The notes below the pieces were generated by a model. That model ran no database searches. It was given only the letters and a program-made list of their open reading frames with translations, and was not told the DNA's origin. From assembly GCF_033807715.1 (NCBI RefSeq), contig NC_084592.1, positions 25,450,001 through 25,514,000 of the forward strand: 64,000 nucleotides of DNA. Reading direction: 5' to 3'. Within the stretch, counting starts at the first letter, position 1, and every line of letters starts with the position of its first letter. A program made the translations under genes and the position numbers. This document shows positions 1 to 11,375 of the stretch, one piece after another. The stretch is from Cololabis saira (Eukaryota > Chordata > Actinopteri > Beloniformes > Belonidae).

Positions 1-1320
1 CTGCTTGAAGGCTGATAATAATTCAAATAAGAATCAAGTATGCATGATTTAGCATGCATTAGCATTGTTTGATATGCTTCAGCATGGCAGTACTCTGCTC
101 AACGTCCGGTTTTACGCATTAATCAATACAAAAGTTGTCACGATATGTTCCAACATGGTGACGAGCATGCAGGCTTTATGTCAATTTTTTTAGGCATGCC
201 TAACTTTCCTATCTCAAATTAATTAATGATATGCAGTTCATTCCCTCAGAAGAAGAGCCAATCAATTAATCTGACATTACTTATTCAAGGTTGTGACCTG
301 GGAGGATCAACCAATGAATGGGCCGTTTAATCTTGACCTTCGGAATAACGAGCGCCACCTCCCATATATCAGCAAGTGAATGTTTGCATTTTGTAGTGTA
401 GCTTAACACCCAAAGCTGTGGACGAAGGGAAAAATGTTGATGTAGACATTTCTTTTGTGTGCGTGTGTGTGAATCTGCAGTGGTAGTTACCGCGAAGCTT
501 GAGAAGTTTGCAGTAGTTTGACAGGTATGCATTTTCTTTTCCCTGGATGTAAATGCGGTTGACCTTCCAAAGATACTGTAACTCGCAGCATGCAGCAGAA
601 GAATAATAACTGTGTGATGTTTGAAGGTAGAGCTGACCTCACTGTGTGCACACAAAACATCTTTCCTACCAAGTGGAAGTAAATTGCCTGCAGTCCTCCC
701 TCCATTTTTTTTTTTTTAGGGCAGCTGAGTGACATTTCATGGCGGCGTGGCACTTACATCACAATAGCCATCACTTCAAACTTGTGATGCTCCATTTGCT
801 TAACGATTAAGCACAAGGAGGAGGAGGCTGAAAGAATTTTGCTGCTATTTCAATGCTTTAATGAGCTTGGTAATTAGAGTTAAATGTTAATGAACAGTAG
901 GTATGGCAATTCAAAACGAGGGCAAGAGTTTCACTCGAACCCGATGGGACGAGGTTTCTCCGGGTAACAAGAGCAACATGAGATAAATAAAAAAACAGTG
1001 AACTCTGGCAGAAGTGTTTGGCATCAACTGATGCTGTGATCATTTAAAAATACTTACAGTTCAGTGAATACTGGAAAATGGTGTCTGCATGGAGAATGAC
1101 ACCTTATGTATTTAATTTACAAAAGTTGCAACCACATTACTGGGAGTTAAAGGCTAGTTCTGATTCAATCAAATCACTTTCAGTTGGATTAAATTGTAGT
1201 AATTTGCAATTTGAAGTACCAACATTTTTCTTTTGTCAAATTTGGGATTTTTCACCTTTTATTTTTCACAAAAAAAATGGAATAAGGGAATGAAGGTTAA
1301 AAAAAAGGAAAAAGAAAAGC
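1..1320. other. Non-coding, no repeat recognised
   Basis: No exon or transposon was recognised. The first 70 bases carry several ATGCAT/AGCATG octamer-like words, and about 840-900 has a TAATTA-type core beside a purine-rich GGAGGAGGAGG run. Open frames here have no recognisable protein character. This could be ordinary intergenic DNA with some regulatory sequence. Confidence 0.5.
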
Positions 1321-1720
1321 TGGGAAAAGGAGGTAGGGGGGATTGGCAGGGGGAAGTGGGAACTGGGGGTGGTGCAGCCTCCCTGTGTGTATGTGAGAGA
1401 GAAAAAGGAAGTGGTGCTCCCCCTGCAGCAGTCTGTCGGCTCGGCGTTCACGGTGGCTGAGCAGAGTGGAAGGCACTGCCGGCCCGCAGGGAGCACTTGG
1501 CACGCCATCAGCTCTGCACCAGGCACGCTCGCCGCCCAGCCAGCACAGCCCAAACACACAAGCATCGGCGATCAAAACAACGCCAAACAAACACACACCA
1601 AACACACTGACAACACGTGGCGGGGGGGCTGGGGGAGGGGAGACACAGCAGAGAGGTGGTGGGACTGAGAAAGCCTCATCCTGCTCAGCTACTTACAAAT
1701 GGCGGTGGGAGAACCGTCAG
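1321..1720. other. GC-richer block, possible promoter or 5' UTR
   Basis: Base composition changes from AT-rich to G-rich and then to mixed GC with several CpG dinucleotides (around 1430-1520), followed by CA-rich and G-rich stretches. It differs from both flanks and could be a weak CpG island or untranslated exon. No start codon with convincing coding downstream and no clear splice donor was found, so it is not called a gene. Confidence 0.25.
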
Positions 1721-2241
1721 ACTGTCCCACATTTCCAGAAATCTATTCAAAAATCTATTTAATTCTTCTGTAAATATTAATACAATGCGATTACAGTTAC
1801 AATGTTATATTCAAAAAAAAAAGGGCACCCTTGGTCAAAATTTCTCATTTTCTGATTAGTTAACTGAACTGATCTCCAAAGACATAAATGTAAAGATGAA
1901 ACTTTATCGTTAATTTTGTTTTGAACTGTTATAGAATTGGGGGGGGGGATCAAACAACCTACACAAGAGATTTTGGCCATGGGCTACTTTTTACAAAAGT
2001 TTCAGCTCAGGGCCCATTCCCAGTTATTATGGGGGGTCAAGCCTTGTACAATTTAAAGCTCTAAAATAGTCCGTCTCCTTAAATGTTGTCCCAACATTCG
2101 GCAGCATTAGCCACTCTAATCGTGTATGTGGAACTCCAAAAACTTGGAACAAAGCAGAAGGAGGTTTGAGAAATGAACTTTTTTATTTTCAGGTCATTGT
2201 TTCCTCAGTTTACAGAATAATTGATACATGTTATTTTGCAG

Positions 2242-2443
2242 GATCAGTGAGTATCTGAAAAAGTTGGAAAACTTTCTGAGAAAACATGAAAGGCAAATCA
2301 AAACCGCTGAAAAAGACTTTGAAGACGGAGTCTGCTGGAGCGCTGTTGTACTGAGCAACCGCGTCAGCACAACTATGAAGGTCAACGAATTTTCAGCAGT
2401 AAACCTGCATCTTCACCACAAACGTTACGTTTATAAATGTTGA
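2242..2443 (+). CDS. Candidate terminal or internal exon, unidentified
   Basis: A pyrimidine-rich stretch ends in TTTTGCAG just before 2242, which fits a splice acceptor. The frame that follows is open to a TGA at 2441-2443. It encodes a charged, helix-like segment beginning ISEYLKKLENFLRKHERQIK and then a less repetitive part. If the exon is internal, the only nearby donor is the weak GTCAAC after base 2379; otherwise it would be a last exon. No protein family was recognised and no upstream exon was seen. It may be chance; comparison with a related fish would decide. Confidence 0.22.
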
Positions 2444-2692
2444 CACGCTTAAGCATTCACAGCCGATAAATTTATGGTTATGAACAAAATAGTGTTTGGT
2501 GAAACTGAATGGTGCAGTATTTAATGAAAAGGAGCCTCTCCCCTTGTTAGGCATGGGGGTGGGTATGTCATGGGTTGGGCTTGTGCTGTTTTTGTTTTTT
2601 GAAAGGAATATTAATTAACATACATATACAGTAGTAAATATAATGGCACATTACGATTGTAGAACTTAAGAAAAGATCTCCAAAATGTTTTA

Positions 2693-2873
2693 GGTTCACA
2701 AAGCCAAAACTAGACAGACTGCAGGAGTGGACCAAATTTACCAGCACTGCTACAGCTCACTGGGAGTGGTCAGCTACCAAAGACCAGAGCTACAGTAAAG
2801 TGTTTAATGATCCTGAAGAAGCTTTGGAGAACTTCCAAGCCTCTCACTTTTTTGGCTTATGGCAATGTAGCAT
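2693..2873 (+). CDS. Candidate exon, unidentified
   Basis: After an acceptor-like TGTTTTAG the sequence is open in two frames. One runs about 59 codons (starting TKPKLDRLQEWTKFTSTATA) to a TGA near 2876. The other joins in phase with a donor at 2379 and stops after 34 codons. Composition is more protein-like than the AT-rich surroundings. A GT-rich donor-like GGTAAAAG follows at about 2914. The product is not recognised. It could be a second exon with the candidate at 2242-2443, or part of an old transposon. Confidence 0.18.
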
Positions 2874-2989
2874 CTGACAGACACTGGACAACATGTGCTG
2901 GGACATCTGGGAAGGTAAAAGCAACTGCTCTCTACAAAATGAACATTATCGACAATCTGCAATTTGCTGTTTCAAAAATGTTTTATTGA

Positions 2990-4360
2990 CAGTTCAGCTC
3001 AGCATCAACTATAAAACCCGTCATGGTTCAAGCCTGCTTTGCTTAAGCCCGCCAAGGTTTAGCTCTGGTTTTGACTTGAACAATAAATTCAGAATGGTAC
3101 AGCAAAAAACAACAGTCTTAATTAATGACATTAAAAGATAATGGTTTCAGAAATAGAGCAACATCGTTAGAGTGAAAGCTGCTCTGCAGAAAGAAAGTGG
3201 CTGAGACTCCTGGGTGAGAGTAGGGGCCGATACTTAGTGGAGACATTTAGGTTTCGTTCTTATCCAAATTGCAACACCACTAGGGGAGATTGTACATTAA
3301 TCAAAATTATGTGATACTGGATCACTTCTTATTTATTTATTTTTTTCTTTTTTACTTAATGGCAAAAAAAAAAAAAATAGGAAAAATGGCCTGACACAGT
3401 GAAGGTTAAGTAAAGAGAAGTCGTTGCTATCTGAAGGACACACTGTTCCCTGCACTGGCACTAAACAATCACATTCAATGTTAATTGACAAAATCCTCCA
3501 GCATGGACACAATACAAGGCTGGAACACGTTCTATATTAATTTGGTGGCTCCTCTAAAAATAATACATGGACCAGATCCAACTCCATATTTCTGAGCATT
3601 ACATCATTTTAGTATCATCAGTAATTTGGTGAAGGGTGAGATTTCATTGTTAGAAGTGGGACACAATGTTCTCCTCCCACTGTTTTTTTTTCTTTTGAAA
3701 TGAAGACAGTTGTCTCTGCTCCAGTAAAAACAAAATAAACGAGACGTTAAGTGGAAGCATCCTCAGAGTCTCTAAATGAAAGTTCATTTTCAGTTGATCT
3801 TAATCAGCTCCTTCACAGCACTGAAACCAGTCTATCATCCACCTCCAGGCAGCAGCTCTGAGGATGCTTAGAAATGCCAACACAGGTGCCAATAGGAACC
3901 CAGTCCCAGTGCAGAGTCCCTCTGGACCTCACTGATAATGGACAAAGCAGGTATACATATTGCCAATGCTGCCTCAGGGCCAAAAAATGAAAAGAGCAGT
4001 TATTTTGTACGCTCATGTTGCATCCTCAGGGCTGAGACGGTAAGGCCACAGCATGGGATAGAAATGTCAAAAAATTAAAAACAAAATGAAAAAAATATTT
4101 TGAAGTTTAAATTAAAATAAATAAAAACTGAATCCATTTTTTTGACAAGGTACAGGTTTACTCACACCTACCATAGTTATGAAAATATGTTAAACATGGT
4201 TTAAGGCATGCAAAAAAAAAAAAAAAAAAAAAAACGCGCATAAGACATCCCCTCTCTTTGGTTATATTTTCATTCACAAAGTAATAATAAAAAAAAGTAA
4301 TAAAAATAGATAATTAGTTTTATGTAATGGCTATCATACATAATTAGTAACATTTTCCAA
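2990..4360. other. Non-coding, nothing recognised
   Basis: AT-rich unique-looking DNA with homopolymer A/T runs (near 3365 and 4212). No exon, RNA gene or transposon terminus could be supported. Confidence 0.5.
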
Positions 4361-4363
4361 GCA

Positions 4364-4505
4364 ACCAGAGGTGTATAATCCAGGTGCCATAAAGTAAAAA
4401 TCCTGTCCAGCAGTTGTTCCAACCGGTCACTAAACCAGCTCCTCTGCAGGTAGATGGTTGTTAGTGAAAACACCTGTTTTAAATGTACCTGCTGATCCAC
4501 AGGCA
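4364..4505 (+). repeat. Dispersed repeat, forward arm
   Basis: This segment begins AGAGGTGTATAATCCAGG and recurs almost perfectly in inverted orientation at 5054-5197, with its first about 32 bases also recurring directly at 5013-5044. The shared end sequence suggests one repeat family. It may be half of a larger fold-back element, or a solo copy. Confidence 0.75.
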
Positions 4506-4656
4506 TATGTTTTAATGAGCAAATATCAGCTTAATGTAAAGACAATTATTTGACTAATGGTGCTTTGAGACTGAGCCCATTTCAAAATTGGTCTTAATTT
4601 AAGATTGATTCAAAACTATTTTTGATTTTGTAAAAAAAAAAAAAAAAAAACATTAA

Positions 4657-4997
4657 AGGAGCTTGAGGCAGGATTGAGGCAGGATTTATGAAAAAAATCC
4701 GTATACGTTTTAAGTTTTCTAGTAATAATGTCAGATGAAGTGTTCCAAACCAAAAACAATGAGCCCTCTTGTGTATCTCTCCGTTGCCTTGAACAGGCTG
4801 TGTGCTGCAAAATGTGTTGCAATTCGGACTCCGAATTTCCCGCGCTGGGCGACGGATGTGACGTCACATGAAGCTGCATGCACGTTCTCCCCGTTCTCCC
4901 GTGCCGGCTTTGCTGTTGGCTGCAGTACCCCCGACGGCCGTCGTGGCGAAGGGTGGCGCTAGAGAGTCTCATTTCTTAAAAGGAGCCTCATGCTCCT
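4657..4997. mobile_element. MITE with TTAA target duplication
   Basis: The element starts AGGAGCTTGAGGC and ends with the inverted form of AGGAGCATGAGGC, giving 12 matches in 13 bases. TTAA lies immediately outside both ends (4653-4656 and 4998-5001), the duplication made by piggyBac-type and Kolobok-type transposases. The 341-bp body has no coding capacity and includes a CpG-rich middle with a TGACGTCA site. A second small palindrome, GGAGCCTCATGCTCC, forms the 3' end. Superfamily assignment is inferred from the TTAA only. Confidence 0.75.
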
Positions 4998-5012
4998 TTA
5001 AAGCACTTTCAA

Positions 5013-5197
5013 GAGGTGTATAATCCAAGTGCCATAAAGTAAAAACGCTGCCATGTTTCTGGATCAGCCTGTACATTTAGAACAGGGGTTTTCATTAACG
5101 ACCTACCATCTACCTGCAGAGGAGCTGGTTTAGTGACCGGTTGGAACAACTGCTGGACTGGATTTTTACTTTATGGCACCTGGATTATACACCTCTG
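5013..5197. repeat. Fold-back repeat element
   Basis: Arms of about 32 bases (5013-5044 and 5161-5196) are inverted copies starting AGGTGTATAATCC, so the single strand can form a hairpin. The inner part (5054-5160) matches the inverse of 4395-4501. It is non-coding; the open frame through it is incidental. It is likely a short inverted-repeat transposon relic. Confidence 0.7.
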
Positions 5198-5539
5198 CAA
5201 GCAACAGATGTACACGGTGCAGGAAAAACTGTAATTTATGAAGATTTTCGTTCTGTGGTAATTAATGAAACTCCCAAAGGTGAACTTGACCGGGTATTTT
5301 GCAAGCAACAAAGTCTGCAGGTTTTTCAACTGGTTGGCTTAAGTTTGAAAATTTCAATTCACACAAAAGCGTTCTTTCACACAATTTTCTATGCATAATT
5401 TTTCAAGAATGTGACTTTGAACTTATTGGTAAAGGCATGGACATTTCTTATGAAAACGTCCTTGTTAAGAGTCTCCTTGTTCATTAAAAACTTTTTATAC
5501 AACAGGTCTTCAAAGTACCCATCAACTCTGGCCATAAAG

Positions 5540-5765
5540 AATCCAATACCAGTCAACCATGATACACTAATTAATTAACAAGTTCCTGTTTCATCTAATT
5601 AAACAGGTTGTCAGCCCGGGAGTCCAGCCTTGAGACTGTCATCACTCACCTTTTTTTGGATCCAGTCCCACTCCAGTCTGACTTGTATGTAATTAGACAG
5701 GTGTAGCCATTTTGATTGCTTTTTCTTGGCTTTAATTAGCAGTGGATAATTAGTTAAAATGAATG
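5540..5765. promoter_or_regulatory. Candidate conserved non-coding element
   Basis: Dense homeodomain-type cores occur in about 225 bases: CTAATTAATTAAC, CTAATTAAAC, GTAATTAGAC, TTAATTAGC and ATAATTAG. The block is free of recognisable repeats and has balanced composition compared with its flanks. Clustered TAATTA cores are typical of vertebrate developmental enhancers. The call is inference; cross-species conservation was not available. Confidence 0.35.
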
Positions 5766-6830
5766 GCAAGCTGAGTACTACTGCTCTTTACACTCCAGAG
5801 GAGTGAAAAATCCAGTGTTTAAAATTTTAGAAATTCTCCCTTTTTCCAGGAGTCAGCACCACGGTCACCTTACTTAAGCCTAATAAGATCACCAATGATC
5901 CTTAAACACAAAAACATTTGTGTACTTGTGTCATAATTGTACCTTACAGAGCACATGTTCTGTTGTTTGAGAGAGATATCGGCATAAGCGTAAACACGAA
6001 TGCCGGGGCCTGGGATAAAAGACATTTTGCTGCTTTGTATGTCTACTGTATATATAAAAAAAAAAAAGCTGCATAACAATCTTGTAATAAAAAAAGTGCT
6101 GAGTCAGGTAGCAATCAAACTAGAACAGATCAAATTTTAAAGCCAATCGACTGATTTAAAAATAAAAATAAATTGTAGATATTAAAAGTGCTGCAGAAAG
6201 GACATAAGACAGTGTGGACACAAGAAATGAATTTGGTCATCATGATTGTCTAATATCACAGATATCCATGAACAAGCTACCCTGCCAATAATGTCAATCG
6301 GATATGAGTCCTTTATTTTCTCAACTTTTTATTCTTAAACCAAGAAATGAAACAGGAGCTCATTGTCTTTTAATACAAATTAATAAATCTGAAAATTGTT
6401 TTAAGATATATCTGCAGGATAGAGTCTAATCTTTTTTTATTTACCCATATGAAACGTATTTCCCGTTGAATGTAAAACCAGGTTTACCTCAACATAGTTA
6501 AATAAAAAAAGTTTGTAAAGATGGACATGAAGTGAAGCTCAAATCTGAGTGCCACCCCCTTCATATGCAATTTGTACAATATAAATGTTCAGCTGAAAAA
6601 GATCCAATATGAAAACCTGCAATGTGTAACTGTACAAAACACATTATGTTGAGTCCTTTCAATAGGCCTCTTGACTCAGCAAACACCACCCCACTTCCTG
6701 CTAACCTCAGGAATATCAGACCGCCGACACTGCAGCACAATTGACTTCAATAAAGATACAAAGTAGAAAAATCTGAGTTTCAGTACAGAAGATGTCAGAC
6801 ACATGAAAATGCTGTGTTCAGGTGATTGAC
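5766..6830. other. Non-coding, nothing recognised
   Basis: AT-rich sequence with short A runs and no supported exon or element boundary. Confidence 0.5.
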
Positions 6831-7610
6831 ATGCGGTGGGCATGTTCATGCGGTCTTGCTGAACAACATGGCTGCGCCCCACCCAAGGAAAACAGGCTTA
6901 AAAAAGTTTCTTCAGACCAAACCAACGGGTCACGTGAACGAATACTTCGTTCATTGTTATATACAGTCTATGGCAGGGGTATTCAACTAGATTCGGCCGG
7001 GGGCCACATCTGCAAAAGGACTGTATGGAGAGGGCCGCACAATTTGAAAATGTGGGGGTTTTCAAAATGTATTTTGCACTCAAAGACGATGACTTATGTA
7101 AATATAATACATTTGTATTATACATTTGAATATACCTAGTTTACATATGAATTATGTATTAATTGTCTCCAGATTTAGTAATTGTGAATGTTAAATATAA
7201 TATTCAGATAAAGAAATATTATTTTGAATGCAAGTTCATTTTCAAACCATGCATTGTGCAAACTTAATGAAGTGGATATTGACCTACTTTTAATAAAACA
7301 TGCCATAATGAAAAAGCACCACTTTCCACCAAGATTTCCTTATTTGAATATTATATTAAGCATTGAGCACAACCATTTTAGTCCATAGTAGCCAGTTATA
7401 AAAATATTATTAAAAAAAAAAAAAAAAAAAAAATTCAACAAACACCCCCTTTTTTGAAATATGACCAGGGGCCACATAAAAGCTCCTGGCGGGCCGCATG
7501 TGGCCCGCGGGCCGCCAATTGAATAGCCCTGGTCTATGGTCTTCAGCCTCCGGACCTCCCTGGCCCACGCAGAGCTGTATTTGCTTCCTGTGTGAAAATA
7601 ACATAAGCAA
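6831..7610. repeat. Older fish repeat hosting a MITE
   Basis: The segment before 6974 (an ACAACATGGC...GGGTCACGTGA...TACAGTCTATGG series) resembles the end of the repeat at 22150-22740, where the same order of words is seen. The MITE at 6974-7531 landed in the terminal CAGTCTATGG, so the host repeat continues at 7532. Outer limits are approximate. Confidence 0.5.
6974..7531. mobile_element. Non-autonomous hAT element with 8-bp TSD
   Basis: The ends are CAGGGGTATTCAAC and, inverted, CAGGGCTATTCAATT. The 8-bp word GTCTATGG is present on both sides (6966-6973 and 7532-7539), as expected for hAT transposition. Near the ends are GGGCCACA/GGGCCGC words common in this fish MITE type. The 558-bp body holds a 25-base A run near 7410 and no transposase. 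Confidence 0.85.
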
Positions 7611-10425
7611 TCTTACCAGTGCCAACTTTTGTTATGAATAGCCTGCTGATTATTTTATTTTTTACTGAATGTTATTTGGGCCGGTTTGTTTTGTCAGTCA
7701 TGTCACTTTAATAGGCTATGCTTACTAATGTTACTTAGCGCTTCCTCTCAAGTAACTCAATAAGTGGCAGCCCAAGTTTGCAACAGCCCTAGATTATGAG
7801 TTCAGACATATCCATGGGGGGTAAGAGAGACGCCTAACAGGCATTTGAGTATTATAGTGACCCTATAACCTTTTTCAATTCAAAAGGCACAGTCCTCAGC
7901 AGACAGCTGATAAGGTAAGCAGACTAGTTATGTTTCCTTTTTTTGTATGGTCCATTAGTCCATCTTCAGGAGAGATTGGGTAGGCTACTGTTTGTTTCTG
8001 TCTGCTCACAATAATGATTATATAGTATTTTTATTATTGCAAACCCTCATGTATCTAGAGTCATTCATGTGGCCGGCAGTAATAGTTTAGTAAGGCCAGC
8101 AGATTTAGCCAGTGTCACTTTTTAAATGACAACTAATGTTATGAGTAAGCAGATGCATAATAAACCGCACCAAAGGCAATTTGTCATGCAGTCTGTTATG
8201 ACATGTACAGGGATTTTTCACCATTAGCGACAGTAAGCTATGATTGATGCTGGCTTAGATCATCTTTGCATTTTGAAACATTTAGATAATAAAACTCCAC
8301 TATAAGCCTAACTGATCTTGATTTAGAGCACAAAACTCAGAGCGGGTTTCAGAGCAGTGGCATTTATGTGTCCAGCTGCCATTGTGGCGCTTCAGTTTAG
8401 CCAACAATAAACAGCACTTTGCACTGAAAAGTTGTTTCTTATAACCTATGAATAAAATGATGTACTCTTGCAAAAAGTATCAGTTGTTTTTATTATTTTA
8501 TTTTTTTACGTAACAGTTTTGAATCAAATTATGTAAAAGAAAGAGATAAAACCAGCGGAGGACCTGTCCTCTTTACAATGATTTTAGCCTGAGGTATTGA
8601 AACACAGTGTAGGTTAAAATTCTTCTACAATATGATGACTGCATAAAGTAGAAGCAATGCTTAGTTGGGCAGGGCAGTCCTGAAATATACAGTAATCTTG
8701 CTCAGTAGGAGAAGAGGAACAACCACAATAGCCCCTTTTCTCAAGTGTTCCCACTTTGTTTTATATTACAATCTTTAGGGAGTAATCTCACAAGGGGTGC
8801 TATTCAAAGGTAGATGGTGAGCGGCTGATGATTTGGATGTGAGCAGCAGCCCTACTACACGGGCTTGATTTCTTAGAGTTGGGGATACAGGACGACTGAA
8901 TCCAACAGCAAATCCGGGTGATTAACCCGGATCTGCAGGGAGTCGCACACTCTACTCTCTCCCTGCCCTTCATAAAAGGATGGACGAGGCAGATATAGGA
9001 AATAAGTGGGGGGTGGTACAAAGGGAGTAGAAATTGTTCAACAAAAAAAAAAGGCGAGAGAGAGAAAGATTACTTTATATGGTGTGGTAAATATGCAGCA
9101 AAATGTGAGAGAAGCAACGATGCAGATAGCAGGTATGGAGGAGGCTGGCTCAAGGACAAGATGAGAAGAAATGATGAAAGAAAGACTCAGAAGTATAGGA
9201 AGCAGTTACATAGGAAGAGGAGAAGTTTAGGGTAGGAGGAAATAGTAAGGAAGAGAAGGAGAAAAGTGAATCCTGGAAACTCCTGTTTCTTCAATGTACA
9301 ATAATTTTTTAGTGATAGGAAATTGTCTTGCAATGGAGCATCTTTCTCTCTCTGTATATTACGTGTAAACATATAACTTTAAACGCAGGTTCGTCGTAAG
9401 TATCTGGGGAAATCACATTACGCTACTGTTCCCAATGGTAAAAAAGGACTAAAATATTAGCAGTCATGAATTATGCACCATATTTCATTTTTGGCACTGA
9501 TAAAGGCCACTGAAGCAGCAGGAACTGAATAGAAAAGGCCTTCTTTCCTTTATTAATAAATTACAATCTGAACTTTCACACATGCAAAGGCAAATAAGTA
9601 CTGCAGCAATTGCACATGCAAAGGCACAGATTTTACGGCCCCTAAACATTGTAAGAAACTATAATCCCACTTCAAAACTGTGCATGTTAAAGTTATGCAT
9701 AAACATTGGTGTTTATGGCTTACATTCAAGCAGCAACGCTGACTAGATCAAGTCAGATACAGCAGTAATTGCTAAATTACATAACATTTTCAGCAGAAGA
9801 CAATTCTGTTAATCTGCCGACGTTTCACTGCTCTTTTGATATGTGAAACATTTTGTTGCCAATCTGTGAGCAGATATAAATGCATTAAATACAGAGCTTA
9901 GATATTAACTGGCTTTGAAATGCCACTGTTTGTATCAGTCCTCAAAATCCGTATCTGTCAAATAGTATTTTCTAAAGCCAGGGAGAAAATCCCACATCGG
10001 GGAGGTTATACTGAAATCAATTCATTGCTGCTCTGCGGAGGCACTGCAAATTGAACTGTCATTGGTTATCAATATACCATCAGCTTAAGTCTGTCTTTCT
10101 TACCCAGTTGGAGCCCGTGTGCATGCCACAGAGCCTGGTCATGGTGCCCTGCCAAGAGTGGTGGGGATTAAAACTCGTACATGGTGATGATGTAAGGGGA
10201 GGGAGGGGCTGGAGTATTTTGTGGAACATGCAAAACATACGAGGCCTGGCGTACTTGTACGCTGGTTAACTGATCACACGGAGCATTTTGGATTATGTTT
10301 GTCTATGGTTGCCTTAAATTTATGTCTGCACTGCCAATCATTGCATGTCTTACAATTACACTTCAACAGTTGTTTAGGTCTTTTTCTCTGTCTTGCTCTG
10401 AAAAAATGAAGTCAAAAGCATCCTC
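7611..10425. other. Non-coding, nothing recognised
   Basis: Long stretch of mainly AT-rich, single-copy-looking sequence. A purine-rich section lies around 9040-9260. No exon with splice sites, tRNA or transposon terminus was supported. Confidence 0.45.
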
Positions 10426-10429
10426 TGGC

Positions 10430-10640
10430 AACCATCCATGAGGTAAGAATATGGAGGATTTCATCATCAGGCCAGCTGCAGTGATCATGTGGCTGTAGTG
10501 AGCCATCAGTCAAAATTAATAGCCTCATCGAGCAATCAGGACGGGCATCAATTAAAACCAGTGGAGCTCAATATTGTTTTATGGTATATTTACATTTTAA
10601 AGCTTGATTTAATTATCTTAGGAGCAAAGATCTTTAACTG
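10430..10640. promoter_or_regulatory. Candidate conserved non-coding element
   Basis: Repeat-free block of mixed composition with AAATTAATAG, ATCAATTAAAACC and TTTAATTATC cores and GGCCAGCTGCAG E-box-like words. It stands out from the homopolymer-rich flanks. Enhancer function is inference. Confidence 0.25.
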
Positions 10641-10907
10641 AGGCCCTCCCTTCCTCAACACCCATACATCACTTCCCTCCATTAAAAAAAAAGGGACGGG
10701 ACATAAAGGACAGAGATAGACAAAACCCAATGGCCTTAAGAAACTGGCTGCTGCAGGATGTAAAGTTCATTTACCCTTTTAACAAACAACTATAGGCAAA
10801 TATGTGGATTTTACATTTCTTGACGGCAGAACGCTGCATCATTAAATGTGCCTTGGAAAAAAATAAACATGGATTTGGATGTCATAAGAAAGCATTGGTC
10901 AGTCAGT

Positions 10908-11375
10908 GCAGTTACATGCACATCTAAATCAAGCTATTGGCAACAATCTAGCTAAGGAAAATGGAGTTTCCGAGAAATCCAAGTATACATGCATGAGAAG
11001 ACAATCGAATTATTGAGTGAGATGCATTTGACTCTGCGATGCTAGGTGGCACTTTTGTGTTGGCGTTCTTCCGGTTCCTTCTTTGTTGTTTGTCTTCTTC
11101 TTATCCTACTGTGTTGATATTCTGGCTTTCGTGGTGTCGTCACTTCCAGAAGGGGGAGCCCCGGGGCAGTGACTAGCTCGGCTAAGATTGGTTTGTGTAT
11201 AAATGCCGGAATAACTCGAATTAGGGCCACATTATCTGACACTCAGCTCAATCTCAAGAGCGTCAGTTCGGTTCAACTACATCCCAGCTAAGGTCTTTAT
11301 ACATGGCTTTTAAAACTTCTATATCGGTCGGATTAAGGCAACAATTCGACTTTCTGTTGCATGTAAAAGTAATGA
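10908..11375. mobile_element. Degraded inverted-repeat element
   Basis: The left end AGTTACATGCAC and the inverse of the right end, TTTTACATGCAAC, resemble each other, and both lie next to TCGAATT/AATCGAATT words. The interior is non-coding. No convincing target duplication was found, so the limits and class are uncertain; fish hAT MITEs have comparable GTTACATGCAC ends. Confidence 0.4.
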
